Source: Vanrija pseudolonga
Lineage: Eukaryota > Basidiomycota > Tremellomycetes > Trichosporonales > Trichosporonaceae
Reading direction: 5' to 3'
DNA: 64,000 nt
NCBI RefSeq assembly: GCF_020906515.1
Contig: NC_085851.1
Span: 496,001 to 560,000 of the forward strand
The position numbers were made by a program, and so were the translations under genes. The notes under the pieces were generated by a model. That model had not been told where the DNA came from. It did not search any database and was given only the letters and a program-made list of their open reading frames with translations. Numbering within the stretch: the stretch's first letter is position 1; the number at the start of each line of letters is the position of its first letter. Of the stretch, positions 43,701 through 54,537 are shown piece by piece.

Positions 43701-45623
43701 TCAGTCCACCGTCATGTGGCCGCGGTATGGAAGCGATTTGAGGCGGTGCGATCGGTACTCCATTGAGTCATTGCTGATCTTGTGCGCTTCCTGAAGGTTG
43801 TACGGGCAACCCAGGTCCTCATACACCAAGGTGCTGATCTCAGGAGGGAGCTTGGTGTCCACAACATTCAGAGGGCTGTCGTCCAGAGCCCAGTGCAGCT
43901 GTTGAGGCGGAACATTGGCAGTCGAAATAATTGGCGTCTTGGGGTCGACAAGGAAGATTCCCACCACCTTGCGGTATCCTGGGCGACCTTTGTCCTTGAG
44001 TTCGAAGGGCTCCACGCGGTGGGCGAACACGTTTGGGAAAACCACGAGGCGGCCAGGACGGCTCTCGACCGACCCGACAGTGATCGACGGGGGGTCGCCG
44101 CAGAGTCGTTGGACGTAAAGGTCGTAGAGGTTTCGGCACTTGCCTCCGTCGCCGCCACAGTGGATTTGATCGGAAACCGCTGCACCATCGAATAAGAGTC
44201 GGCTCTCAGTAATGTTGTCGCTGTCGTAATAGTAGATGGCAGACGCGCAGATGCGTTCGTTGACGAGCCCTTCGACGTGGAACTGGCCCGTCTCGTACTT
44301 GGGCTTTTCGGGTGTGAGCAGGATGTTGCCAACAGTGACAAAGATTTGAAGCTTGTTTGTCCTGCCTTCATCCTCGACAGTTGTCCACGGCGGAGAAGTG
44401 GTGAAGTACTCGGCACCGACGTAGCTCGACTTTTGAGGCCCAGTAATAGGCTCCGGCTGTGACACGCGGTGGGTCCTAGCAAACCATTCGGTGGTCTTGG
44501 GCTCTCCGGTAAACCAGGGCTCCACTTCGCCTTCGCCAGGGCCATGAGTCCAATTCTCAGGCTTGCAGCCGCCCCGACTGGCACAAAGGTCTGGCGTGTC
44601 ACACGCACGCTCCAGCTTGGCCAAGTCTGCTATAGAGAATCGCACATGATCGGCTGGCGAAGTCCGCACGCTGTTGTACGTGGCTGAGAACATGGGCAGC
44701 GCCTGGTCAAGAATGCGCTCGACCGTGTGGTACACGTCGGCGTGCGCAACCGGGTGAAGGTTGTTGATGTAGCTGGTGATGTGGGCCTTGCCCTCGGCGT
44801 CGACGGCGACTTCGGCGGGCAGCCATTGGTTCTTGCGTGATAGCTCTGTCCAGTAGGCTGCGTCTTCAGATCTCACAGCGCCTCCCAATTGATTGGAGTA
44901 ATGGTCGCCGTCTTCACAGGGTATGGGCATGACCGAGTCGATCACGCGGCCGCTGCCCACGGCGTCGAGGCAATCGGCTAGGCCGAGCTCCCGGTCGGTG
45001 AGCACGCGCGTGCGCCCGAAGAGCAGCGGATATAGCACCGGCTGGACAACCTTGAGAAGAGTCTCGTTGTGGTTGGGCTGCCAGTTCTTGATCGCATGGT
45101 CCAGTGCCTCCTTCTCGACACCCTTCAGTGACTCGGCGATCGAGAGTCGAAATTCCTCGGACGTGTCCTTCTTGAGGATGGCGGCGTTGACGTCGAGAAC
45201 GCCAACGATGTCCGTGTATTTGAAATCACGGGCCTTGTGCTGGAGTTCGGCGATGCACGCCTCAAACATGGCTGCCGAGAAGCCGCAGCTGTCCTCGGGC
45301 AGGCTTGCCTGGGCCTTTTCCTGGAACCCGCCGCTCCGGCGCTCCCCGTGGTTCTCACGCTCGACAAGGCCAGCGAGCTCGAGTTGCTCGACCTCGAGCT
45401 CGCGGACGCCCTCGTCGCTGAGGACCTTGTCGTCCCAGCCGGGCATGTCGGTGACATTGTTCATGAAGGTCAACATGGCGCGCTCGCGGAGCGTTGGGGC
45501 CGGGTTGAGGGCCCAGTCGCCAAGCAGGGCGAGAGGGAAGACCTTCTGGCGCTGGCCTTCCTGGGTGTACGTCTTGATGTCGAGTCCCAAACCTGGGCGC
45601 GGGCCCGAGACGGCGGTCACCAT
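43701..45623 (-). CDS. DUF4246-family protein
   Basis: One open frame; from the ATG at 45623 it gives 640 residues (an in-frame ATG at 45755 would give 684 but adds a poorly coding leader). Blocks such as MLTFMNNVTDMPGWDDKV, QPVLYPLLFGRTRVL, WLPAEVAVDAEGKAHITSYINNLHP, GQFHVEGLVNERICASAIYYYD and NVFAHRVEPFELKDKGRPGYRKVVGIFLVDP are those of the fungal DUF4246 family. The HxE...H...R pattern in the last two blocks resembles the metal and co-substrate residues of Fe(II)/2-oxoglutarate oxygenases; that enzymatic reading is inference. Single-exon structure is unusual in this window. Confidence 0.85.
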   Translation of the reverse strand: MVTAVSGPRPGLGLDIKTYTQEGQRQKVFPLALLGDWALNPAPTLRERAMLTFMNNVTDMPGWDDKVLSDEGVRELEVEQLELAGLVERENHGERRSGGFQEKAQASLPEDSCGFSAAMFEACIAELQHKARDFKYTDIVGVLDVNAAILKKDTSEEFRLSIAESLKGVEKEALDHAIKNWQPNHNETLLKVVQPVLYPLLFGRTRVLTDRELGLADCLDAVGSGRVIDSVMPIPCEDGDHYSNQLGGAVRSEDAAYWTELSRKNQWLPAEVAVDAEGKAHITSYINNLHPVAHADVYHTVERILDQALPMFSATYNSVRTSPADHVRFSIADLAKLERACDTPDLCASRGGCKPENWTHGPGEGEVEPWFTGEPKTTEWFARTHRVSQPEPITGPQKSSYVGAEYFTTSPPWTTVEDEGRTNKLQIFVTVGNILLTPEKPKYETGQFHVEGLVNERICASAIYYYDSDNITESRLLFDGAAVSDQIHCGGDGGKCRNLYDLYVQRLCGDPPSITVGSVESRPGRLVVFPNVFAHRVEPFELKDKGRPGYRKVVGIFLVDPKTPIISTANVPPQQLHWALDDSPLNVVDTKLPPEISTLVYEDLGCPYNLQEAHKISNDSMEYRSHRLKSLPYRGHMTVD

Positions 45624-46608
45624 GGTGGGGAGCAAGGTCGAGCTGGCGGGATCAGAGCGGGGCGCGTTGGGTGAGGGGGTGAGGGGGGCCGGCGCTCGCT
45701 CAGTATCCACAGAGTGAGTGAATGGGCAAAAGCAGCATCGTTCGCCACCCAACACTGGCCTTTACACCGTTCCAGGCCATGTCCACCCTCTCATCGGTTT
45801 CACGTTCGGTGCTCCAGGCACGCCTCCGGGTCCCGCTAGCCGGCACCGCCGCGCCGCTGGCGACCGGCGTGTTTGCTGGACCAGCGGGAGGGCGGGACGT
45901 GTGCGTGGAGAGAAGAGGGTGGCCAGGCCATGCGACGTTTTAGTGGGGGTGAGTGTGCCTTGTGTTGACGGAGCCGAGAAGAGACGAGTCATTGAGGAAG
46001 TGGAGAATGTGGAAAATGAAGATGGAGTGGCAAGAGGGTCAAGTCGACTTGTTGTCTCCTGCAGTGGGGGCACCCGTCGGAGGTCGAGTCGATCACGTGA
46101 CGGTGAGCATGTTGTTATGTAACATACAGAATCCCCCATGACGTCATTGAAACCTCGAAACTAATCCTGGCAGTGAGGTTGTTTGTTTGTCCTTGTCGAT
46201 GCTTTTGGTTGGATTCATACTCAACTCGCAAGACTTTGCGGCAAGCCATGGGATGGCATAGGAAGGATGATATCGTAAAAGAGTCACCTGAAGGCGAGTC
46301 AAACCCCTCGCCCCCCATGGCGACCTGTTGTCCCCTCGCTCCTCCCGCTTCACCTGCAGGTCTGACCGGTCCTTTGTCCACCACGGCACACTCACGTAGC
46401 GCAAAGGGCTTGAAAGCGAACTGACAGAGTAGTGTGTGCTCTCGCACTCGTACCCACTCGCACCGCCTGTCACACCATATAACATGCACAACACTGGACC
46501 CAAGCCCACACACTCACTCCTCTCTAACACTGAGCAACGACAGCTTCCGCAACCGAACGACTTCAGTCACGCCGCTCCTCTACACCTACCAGCTTCAACA
46601 CCAGCACA
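45624..46608. other. Intergenic region upstream of Gag-like pair
   Basis: About 985 bases. It contains a TCACGTGA E-box palindrome (around 46093-46100) and a TGACGTCA palindrome (46139-46146). No gene recognised. Confidence 0.45.
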
Positions 46609-47100
46609 ATGTCCTCCGTCTCCTGGGCTGACCTGCACGACAACGTCCCGATCCACCGCGACCGCGACGACTTTAGGCTGTGGGAGACCTGTCTGCGGCA
46701 GTACTGCTACGGCAAGGGCGTGCTCGCGCACCTCGACGTGATCATACCCGAGCCATTCCGGCGCAACAAGCTTCCGGCGTGGGGCAAGGTGGTGGCGGTT
46801 CTGGAGCCGGTGGGCGACCAGATCGAGGAGAAGCTGTTCCACGCGCTGCGCGCCAAGCACGCGCAGGCGCTGCATATCTCCGTCAACGAGTTCATCGCCG
46901 ACGGCCGCGTCGTCACTCTCACTCATGAGGAGCTCGCGGTGTGGGACCGCTGGGCGGAGAAGGAGCGTCTGGCGCGCATGGCTATCCTCCGCTCGCTCTC
47001 GCCCGAGCTCCAGCGCGACCCCGACCTGCTCGCTCAGCCGACCGCGCGCCACCTCTACAGGATGATTGTGAACCGGCACGAGGAGTCTATAGGAGTATAA
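46609..47100 (+). CDS. Copia-type Gag-like protein, copy 1
   Basis: One 163-residue frame. The layout DFRLWETCLRQYCYGKGVLAHLD, WDRWAEKERLARMAILRSLSPEL and TARHLYRMIVNRHEE follows the N-terminal Gag domain of Ty1/copia elements (W-x5-R-x-Y...GxLxHLD, then WxxW...A...SLSPEL...TA..LY..I...). No protease, integrase or reverse transcriptase and no terminal repeats are seen nearby, so this is either a captured (domesticated) gag or an old fossil piece. The reading frame looks whole. A second copy follows at 47413. Confidence 0.6.
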   Translation: MSSVSWADLHDNVPIHRDRDDFRLWETCLRQYCYGKGVLAHLDVIIPEPFRRNKLPAWGKVVAVLEPVGDQIEEKLFHALRAKHAQALHISVNEFIADGRVVTLTHEELAVWDRWAEKERLARMAILRSLSPELQRDPDLLAQPTARHLYRMIVNRHEESIGV

Positions 47101-47412
47101 GAGGAGCATGATGATGTCAAGTTGTTGTCATTGGTCCTTGCAGTCCAAGTTGGCCCCCTCGCGACCACGCCGTCGCTGGGTGGTGGGCAAGTCGGGTCGT
47201 CCTTGTCGATACATATTGTCACTGACGTCACGGCGGCCTGAGCTCCGGAATCGACACGAATAACAACCAGTGTGCATCCAGCTCTCAACTTTCCACTTCA
47301 TCATCAATCAACGTTAACAGACAGTAGAGCTGCCGTCGTACGGTGAGCAATGTGAACCTGCTACTCAGCCGAACCTGCTAACCCTTCAAGCCCTCGCGCA
47401 AGCCACGGCACA
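47101..47412. other. Spacer between Gag-like copies
   Basis: About 310 bases without a frame of interest. No long terminal repeat seen. Confidence 0.5.
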
Positions 47413-47928
47413 ATGATCCAGCTATCCTGGACCGACATCAAGGACTATGTCCCCCAGCTCTCCCTCTCGGGCACCGCGAAGGAGTTTGAGGCGTGGAACA
47501 ACGCTGTGAGGCGGTACTGCTACGGCAAGGGCGCGCTGTCTCATCTGGACGGCACGGCGCGCGAGCCGTTTCGTAACCCCAAGGCGGCGCAGGGGCACTG
47601 GCTCGGCGTCGCGGAGCCGGTCAACACCGAGATCGAGCCGAGCCTGTTCAACAAGCTTGCCGCGGCCAACGCGGCCGAGCTCGGGGTCACACTCGACCAG
47701 TACCTCGCCAGTCCGGACAAGCACGTCACCCTCCCGCCCGACAAGCTCGCGCTGTGGGACCGCTGGGCGACCCATGAGCGCCTTGCGCGCCTCGCGGTCG
47801 CGACCACTGTCAACTTTGAGCCGCGGTACGGCGACTCGCAACCCTCGGCGCACGAGCTGTACTCGCGCGTCTCGGAGCGCTACGTCACGAACCACCTGCA
47901 GGGCCAGGGCACTACCATGTTCTGGTAG
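47413..47928 (+). CDS. Copia-type Gag-like protein, copy 2
   Basis: One 171-residue frame, a diverged tandem duplicate of the preceding gene: MIQLSWTDIKDYVPQL, EFEAWNNAVRRYCYGKGALSHLDG, ALWDRWATHERLARLAV and SAHELYSRVSERY align with copy 1 block by block. The fold class is the copia-type Gag N-terminal domain. Having two whole frames after divergence, with no pol part, favours host use over decay, but this is inferred. Confidence 0.6.
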   Translation: MIQLSWTDIKDYVPQLSLSGTAKEFEAWNNAVRRYCYGKGALSHLDGTAREPFRNPKAAQGHWLGVAEPVNTEIEPSLFNKLAAANAAELGVTLDQYLASPDKHVTLPPDKLALWDRWATHERLARLAVATTVNFEPRYGDSQPSAHELYSRVSERYVTNHLQGQGTTMFW

Positions 47929-47978
47929 CCAGCTAATTGTACACACTGCATTCGTAATACATAATACACACTCCCGCC

Positions 47979-48950
47979 TCACTCGACCTTGAGCACCTGC
48001 CGGAAGAAGTGGGCCGCCTGCGCAATAGCCGCCTTGGACGCATTCGTCTCATGCAGCGAGTTGACCATGACAAAGTCGTGGATCGTGCCGCCGTACCGCG
48101 TGGCCGTGACCTGCACTCCCGCGCGGCGGAGCTTGGCGGCAAACTGCTCGCCATGGTCGCGGAGCACGTCGCACTCGGCGGTGATGAGCAGCGTGGGCGG
48201 GAAGAACTTGACCTGGTCCTCTGTCGCGCGGAGCGGCGACGCCGTGATCTCGGCGCGCTCCGTCTCGCTTGTAGTATACTGGTCCCAGAACCACTTCATG
48301 CCGTCCCGCGCGAGGAAGTAGCCCTCCGCAAACTCGTTGTAGCTCGCGCTGTCGAAGCTGGCATCGCAGACGGGGTAGAACAGGCCTGCGGCAGCAAACG
48401 CAAACTCGCGCCGCTCATGCGCCATGAGGATGAGCGCGATGGCCATGTTGCCGCCGACCGAGTCGCCCGAGATCGCGACGCGGGTCGTGTCGAGCCCCTC
48501 GTCTCCGCCCTTGGAGAAGAGCCACTTGGCGGCCGCGTAGCTCTGCTCATTCTGCGCGGGGTAGTGCGCGTCCGGCGCGCGCACATACTCGGGGAACACG
48601 ACCGCCGCGCCCGTCTGCACGGCAAGGTTGCGCACGAGCACGTCGTGCGTGTGCGCGTCGCCGAACACCCAGCCCGCGCCGTGCGTGTACAGGATGACGG
48701 GGAGCACGCCCTTCGCGCCCTTGGGCTTGACGATGCGGACTGGGACGGTGCCGCTGCCGTTCGGCCCGGGCACCTCGATCCACTTGTCGTCGACGTCGGG
48801 CTTGTTCACCGGCGAGTTCTGCACGTCGTCGACGGCCTTGCGCCCGTCGGCAGGTGGGAGCTGGAAGAGGAACGGCGGGTTGGCTGTCGCCTCGCAGAAC
48901 GCCTGGGCGGCGGGCTCGAGGGCGTAGTTGTGCGGGTTGGCGCCTGGCAT
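47979..48950 (-). CDS. Alpha/beta hydrolase, HSL-type esterase/lipase
   Basis: One open frame; the ATG at 48950 gives 323 residues, with the usual fungal MPGANPHNYALEP start. Oxyanion motif YTHGAGWVFGDAHTHD (HGAG in place of HGGG), nucleophile elbow ISGDSVGGNMA (GDSxGG), acid region LLITAECDVLRDHGE and catalytic His in TIHDFVM complete the hormone-sensitive-lipase family triad. No signal peptide, so probably cytosolic. A TATATAAG-type element on the minus strand at about 49012-49017 lies about 60 bases upstream. Substrate unknown; short acyl esters are typical. Confidence 0.9.
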   Translation of the reverse strand: MPGANPHNYALEPAAQAFCEATANPPFLFQLPPADGRKAVDDVQNSPVNKPDVDDKWIEVPGPNGSGTVPVRIVKPKGAKGVLPVILYTHGAGWVFGDAHTHDVLVRNLAVQTGAAVVFPEYVRAPDAHYPAQNEQSYAAAKWLFSKGGDEGLDTTRVAISGDSVGGNMAIALILMAHERREFAFAAAGLFYPVCDASFDSASYNEFAEGYFLARDGMKWFWDQYTTSETERAEITASPLRATEDQVKFFPPTLLITAECDVLRDHGEQFAAKLRRAGVQVTATRYGGTIHDFVMVNSLHETNASKAAIAQAAHFFRQVLKVE

Positions 48951-49578
48951 TATGGGTGTGAAGCGGGCTGAGGGATGAAGCTCCTCATAGCCTACATCCG
49001 CGCGTTCCCCTCTTATATCTTGCCCACCATCGTCTGGGAACATATCGTGTCCGCAGCGTTATGAGGTGGATTTCTGGTGACTTCCGTTCTCCGACGTCAT
49101 GTCCGACGTCATGTGCCGTAACGTTTCGAGTTCCACCAAGTCGCGCCTCAGTCGCCGGGCAACGGACGGGCAGTAGGGCAAGATTCGCCGACGGAGACTG
49201 AGCGGACGGTGCACCGAACTGAGACTTGGTCAGCGATGAGCGTGTGCGCGGCGATGATAACCGCGTTATCGACGCGCGTCAGCATCATGAACTCGACTGC
49301 CCGCCCCTTGCGCATCGGGTGGTGCGTGCTGGAACCGACGATGGGGCCGACGGCCGCGGGAGGTGGACATCGTACTGCCAACGGCTTCACGCTCAGCATC
49401 AGAGCTAGCCATGTCATTCCCAGTCTCGCAAGACAAGCGGCACTTTGACGGACATGACACACATGGCAGGACCGCCACCCAGTCCACCCGCCCACTGCCG
49501 ACACAGCGGCCCGCCCACCTCCAGGTCAGATCATACAAAAGTGCATTATAGCCACTACAGATAGTACACGATCACCCA
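48951..49578. promoter_or_regulatory. Upstream region of esterase and 3' flank of NRPS-like gene
   Basis: About 630 bases. It has a minus-strand TATA-like motif at 49012-49017 and a short direct repeat of CGACGTCATGT-type sequence near 49092-49112. No gene. Confidence 0.45.
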
Positions 49579-52500
49579 CTAAGTGGGCCGGTAGTTTGGA
49601 ACGTAGTGCTCCCCCACGAGATCCTCTGGGATGTTGTTCGGGTCCCACTTGAAGCACATCAACGACTGCATGAGCCGCTCAGCGTGTGCAGCATCGATGG
49701 GCTTGAGGCGGGCATACGTCGGGCTGATGCGCTCGACGCTGCGCAGGTCAAACTTGACCGGCTTGCGCGGCTTGGCGCCGGTGCCGAACCGTTTCTGGTA
49801 ATACTTGAGGAGCTTGCGGGTGGGGTTCTTCTCGAGGTCCGTGTCGGACTCGGAGAGCTTCTTGAGCCAGAACTCGGGGCTGACACGGATGAAGGTCGCG
49901 CCGGCCTCCTCGAGGCCAGTGAGCACGTCGTCCCACTTCCCAGCGTGCGGGTTGACGACGTTGAACACCGCCGCGCCGGCCTTGCCCCGCTGCGTGTGCA
50001 CGAGACTCGACGCAATCTCCACGATGATGCCCGCCGCCTGGTCGACGGGCAGCCACTGCGGCTGCTCCTCCAGCACCGGGAGCGCGCGGAACGTCTCCGC
50101 CGAGCGGAAGAGGAGAGGCCACGCCTCGGTGTAGTTCCACAAGCCCCAGGTCAGGTCGCCAGTGAGCTGGCCGACGCGCATGACCGCCGCGGGCTGGTTC
50201 CTGCCTGCCTCGCGCACGAGGTGCTCCGCAACCCACTTGCTCCGCCCGTATCCCATCGGCGCGGCGAGCTCTGGCGCTGCGGGGAAGTCGGCAGGCACGA
50301 TGTCGTCTGCTGGCAGGCCGGCGACGGTGCTGATGCTCGAGATGTACACGAACGCCGGGGGCGGGGATCTCCGGTTGCCCTGGGTGCCGAGGTTGATGAG
50401 GTTGACGAGTGCCGCAATCTGCTGCTCGTAGCTCGGCAGCGTCATGGAGAAGTTTACCGGCCACGCGCAGTGCAGGATGAGCTCGACGCTCGCAGCGAGG
50501 TAGTTGTAGTCGGTCGAGTTGATGCCAAAGTCGGGTTTGGCATAGTCGACGTCGATGAACCTGCCCCCTAGGTTCTCGTGGGCGAGGCCTCGGAGACGGA
50601 GGGAATCCCGCATGGCGTCCTCGCCGCCCGAGCGCATGAAGCACACCAAGGTATGTTTCGGGAAGAGCTTTTTGAGCAGGCAGAACAGGTGGGCACCGAG
50701 CGCGCCGCTCGCTCCTGTCAGGATGATGGTCCGCGGCAAGGCCTGGTACGGGTCGACTCTGCCCTGCTTGGCCGGGACGTAGGTCTTGGGCTTCTTGATC
50801 ATGCTGGACCAGTACTCGACCATGGCGAGCATCATCTTGTGCGCGCTCTCGGCTGCCTCGGGCGTCTCCTCCTCGTCCAGAGCGCGGGTTTGTCCAGTGG
50901 CCAGCGCGACGACATGCGCCGCGAGCTGCTTGATCGTCGGGAGCTCGTACACGACGTTGGTGCCGAGGGTTGCGCCTTCGAGGTCGTACTCCTTCAGGAT
51001 CTCGTTACGCAGCTGAGCGCCCTGGAGCGAAGTCACGCCCATCTCGTGCAGGTCGCTGTCCTCCGTCAAAGCATACTGTCGTGAGCCGCCCGCGAAGAAC
51101 CTGCCCGCCTTGCCGAGTAGGAACTGCTCAATCTCCTTCTGCGAAGTGTACGTGACCTTGGTCTTTGTCTTGTTGCTCCCGCCCTTCTCAAACTTCTCGT
51201 AGACGTAGTCGATGTGCTTGGCAAACTTGGAGTAGCACGCCGGGCGGAGGATGCTCATCTTGGTCGCGACAGGGATTTCCGTGCCGTACTTGAGGAACGC
51301 GACCATGTCCTTCAGGATACGTGAGTGCGTCGGCGCGTGCGAGTTGGCCTCCTCGATGACGGGCCAGATGGCCTCGAGGAACTTGCGTGCGCTCTCGGCG
51401 GCGAGCGGCGCGCCCTCGTCCGACGGCAGGATCAGGCAGCCCGTGTGGGGGCGTCCGTCGCCGAACACGATACATTCTTGGATCAGACGCGAGTTGCCAC
51501 GCTGCACGTCAGCGGCTGGGCAGCTTGATGGACTTACGATCGCAAGCTCCAGCGGCACGGGGTTGGTCTTCTCGCCCAGCGTATGTGTGAGCGTGTCGTC
51601 CAGTCGACCAATGTACTTGAACCACGACGGGTGATCTGGGTGCTGCAGGAAGAGGTCTTTAGTGGCGTAGGCACCGTCCTTGCGGTTGGACATGATCTTG
51701 GCCGGCCATCCGTCCAGCACAACAACCTCAAACGTCCCCTTACCATGGGGCACCAGCTCGATGTATTTTGAAACGAGGCCCTCTGCGCGAACCCAGTTCC
51801 ACGCCTTGTCGGTCGCGTAGTCTCGCTTCGACGACATGAGCGCGCCTGTTTCTGACCTGTCAGCGGGGCTTCGAGCAAGCACACTCACCTGTTGTTCCAA
51901 ACACCGACATCAGAGGTACCCCAGCCGCAACAAGGCGGTCGCCAAGGTCGTCGGGTACCGCGGCACCGGCATACGACACCGTCTCCATCGCCGCGAGGCT
52001 CTTGGTCCCTGCCTCGGACTCTGACAGCAGCTTGAGTACGTATGGAACGGCGAAGTGTTGCACCGGCGGCGTGGGGGACATTGCGATTGTCCGAACAATG
52101 TTGTCGGCCGTGATGGGCAGGTGTGGGGGCAGGAGGGTGAACGCCTTTCCGTGGTAGATACACCGGAAGCTGCCATCAGTGCCGGCCACCACTTGCCATA
52201 CTCACATGCTAAAGTGTCCGAAGCCGTGGAAAAGGGGGAGCGCACTGAAGCCCGTCTTGGGCACGCTGTTGGCCGCGTTGGCGATCATGCCATAGTGGGT
52301 GATGTACACTGGCTTGGGGAAGCCGGTGCTGCCAGACGAGTGTAGGATCACACAGGTACGCTTGCTCTCCACGTCGGGGGCCAAGCGGGCCGGGAAGGGC
52401 TCGATCGTGTCCTCGCGCACGCCCCCCTTACCCCAGAGGGGGAACCGCTTGTCCTCGGTAATGTCGAGCCTGATGCCCTCCTGCCCGAGGAGGTGCTGCG

Positions 52501-52983
52501 CGTCGTGTGCCGTCTCGATAAACTTTGGCCCGTAGATCAGGTGGCTCGCGCGTGTGATCTTACACAGGTGCGCAATGGCCGACACCGAGTTGTTCACTGA
52601 CAACAAGAGCGGCGCGAGGCCGAGCTTGGCGAGCGCGATCTCGAGCAGCGACTCGTCGACGGCGGTGGACACGAGCACGGCGACCACCTGCTCGCGGGGC
52701 ACCTGGCCCTCGACGGGGACAGGTGCCAGCGGTGCATAGTACGCTGCGAGGCGGTCGACCGCGCGCTGGATATCAGAATATCTGCGTATCGTCAGCTAGT
52801 TCCTTGCCCAGGCAGACCCACGTCAAAGTCTGCAAACGGCTCGCGTCCTCGGGTATGCCAGTGTGCACGGCCGGATCGTCGGGCTGTGTGTCTGACGTCA
52901 GCGGTGTACCGGGCGGCGCACCTACCAGCCCGGAGAGCGATGAGCTCTGTCAAGCTCCGTGCGTGGAATGTCGGCGCTGCCAT
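49579..52983 (-). CDS. NRPS-like adenylation-carrier-reductase enzyme
   Basis: Six exons (52983-52926, 52891-52822, 52781-52206, 52169-51889, 51851-51538, 51501-49579) give 1073 residues. The adenylation domain has VILHSSGSTGFPKP (A3 loop), MSVFGTTGETGAL and a YIGRLDD stretch. The carrier site is LHEMGVTSLQGAQLRNEI (phosphopantetheine Ser). The reductase domain has IILTGASGALGAHLFCLL (NADPH loop), ILHCAWPVNFSM and catalytic YGRSKWVAE. There is no condensation domain. Such A-T-R enzymes activate a carboxylic acid and release it as aldehyde or alcohol; the acid here is not readable. Intron 5 is only 36 nt and in frame. A TATATTAA-type element on the minus strand (about 53035-53042) lies 50-60 bases upstream. 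Confidence 0.88.
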
Positions 52984-53524
52984 CGTGTATGAGTAGTAGT
53001 GAGGAGAAACAACATCCTAGGCAACGGCGACGGGTTAATATATGCTGCTGGCTATGTGACAACACGGCGGGTCAATCATGCCGGCAACGGGCCGGCGGAG
53101 TGCGGTCCGTACCATGTGCACCACGTGGAACGGGAGCCGGTCCGAGGGGCCGTTGGGTGGCTCACCGGGCAGGACCGACCCTTCCTGAAGCTTGATCACT
53201 TTCCGCAGCGTCCTCGAAGCCTTGGAGGCCACATCCGTGTGTAACGACAGCCACCACGCAGTCCTGGATGCACCCGCTGTCTGGTCGGGAGGCTGAAGAC
53301 GAAGTTATAGGGGTATCGAGCCCGTTGAGCCGCTACTACATCTTTCCAGCAGATTTTGTTTGAGAAAGGCAGCACAAGCGCCTCACGCTTCCTACTTCGC
53401 CAGCCTGGCACTTCGCCCCGTTATCTCTCGCGCCATGTGAAGGCATCTGAAGGGTATTTCAGAGAACACAAAGTCAAGCGACCAGCTCAACCACTCCCAG
53501 CAGCTACCCCTCACCACACTCACC
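52984..53524. promoter_or_regulatory. Divergent region between NRPS-like gene and coiled-coil membrane protein array
   Basis: About 540 bases. It contains the minus-strand TATA-like element (53035-53042) for the NRPS-like gene and a CCACGTGG palindrome near 53120. It is the boundary between the conserved region and the second array. Confidence 0.45.
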
Positions 53525-54192
53525 ATGGACTCACACACAGAGGGGGTACATCTCCACCCCCGCTGCATTGACCCCAGTCGTACAGCGCCCACCTGGCCAT
53601 CCTACTCGTCCTCAACCTCCTCCTCATGTTCGCCGCCGTTATGTGGTACCTCCGCTCAATGGCTCGGGAGCACTTGAGCTCGACGTATCGTCGTCTTCAG
53701 GATGAGCTGCGTGCGGAGAACGCCGCTGCTGCTGCGGTGGCGGTGAATGCGGAGCGCGATCGGTTCTTCACTCAGATGGACCGTGGACTGGCGCACACTT
53801 TTCGAGTTATGGACGAGATCATAGCTGAAGGGTTTCCCGAGGACGAGCGTGACGAGGAAAGGACACCTGCTAGTAACCGCGCGAGGTCTGATGCCGACGA
53901 CACGCCGTCAACAGAAGACGAGGGTACCCCCTCTGATGACGGAGGCACGCAATGGACCGAAGACTCCGCAGACGACCAAACAACAGACGCATCAGATGAA
54001 CCACTCCCTCCGTACCCTGGTCGCACCACACCAGAGCACCCCGCTCCTCCTGTTTCCCTTTCGAACAGAGCTGTAATTCCGGGATCAGTGGTAGCTCGGG
54101 CAGCGGAGCGGCATGAGTTAGTACAGAGGGCTGGAGAAGTGCTCCGGCGTTGGCGGGAGACCGGCGTAGTTGAGAACTTCGGGCCCGCATGA
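53525..54192 (+). CDS. Membrane-anchored coiled-coil protein (second array, member 1)
   Basis: Exons 53525-53545 and 53578-54192 give 211 residues. Seven-codon first exon (MDSHTEG), then one TM (HLAILLVLNLLLMFAAVMWYL), a coiled coil (YRRLQDELRAENAAAAA and on), and a long acidic Ser/Thr/Asp-rich stretch (TPSTEDEGTPSDDGG) before a basic helical end (HELVQRAGEVLRRWRE). No signal peptidase site is obvious; the TM is near the N-terminus, so the coil probably lies in the cytosol. First of nine same-strand genes of this design. Family not recognised. Confidence 0.65.
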
Positions 54193-54537
54193 ATGGAAGT
54201 ATCGCTCTCGTCTGGTGACGGACCATGCCCTCCCTTTGGAGTGGTGCGACGGTTGCATGACAATACCGTGCACAATGGTCATGGTGGTGCCCAAATGATC
54301 GGCTGTTTTTGTTGCAACTGACGGTGCCATGCGCCACAGAAGGATGTGAACGCCGTTGTCTCATGCAGCCCCTCTACTGTGGTGACCTTACCTCCTGCAC
54401 ACCTCCACACGGAGACAAAGAAGGTCTTAGAGATCGCCGTGTACACCAAGACCAGTATGGAGCCTGGGATGCATAAGTACGAGGCAAGGCCAATGCCTTC
54501 TGCCCCACCACAGTCTACCAACCCGCAGCACCACAGC
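54193..54537. other. Intergenic spacer in second array
   Basis: About 345 bases, no frame or element recognised. Confidence 0.45.

Noticed and set aside
46609-47928. Complete LTR retrotransposon around the Gag-like pair
   Set aside because: No pol domains and no terminal repeats were seen in the flanking several kilobases; the neighbours are ordinary host genes.
48009-48971. 320-codon plus-strand frame over the esterase
   Set aside because: Antisense of a gene with a complete HSL-family catalytic set.
49606-50571. 321-codon plus-strand frame over the NRPS-like gene
   Set aside because: Shadow of the reductase domain on the other strand; no recognisable motif.
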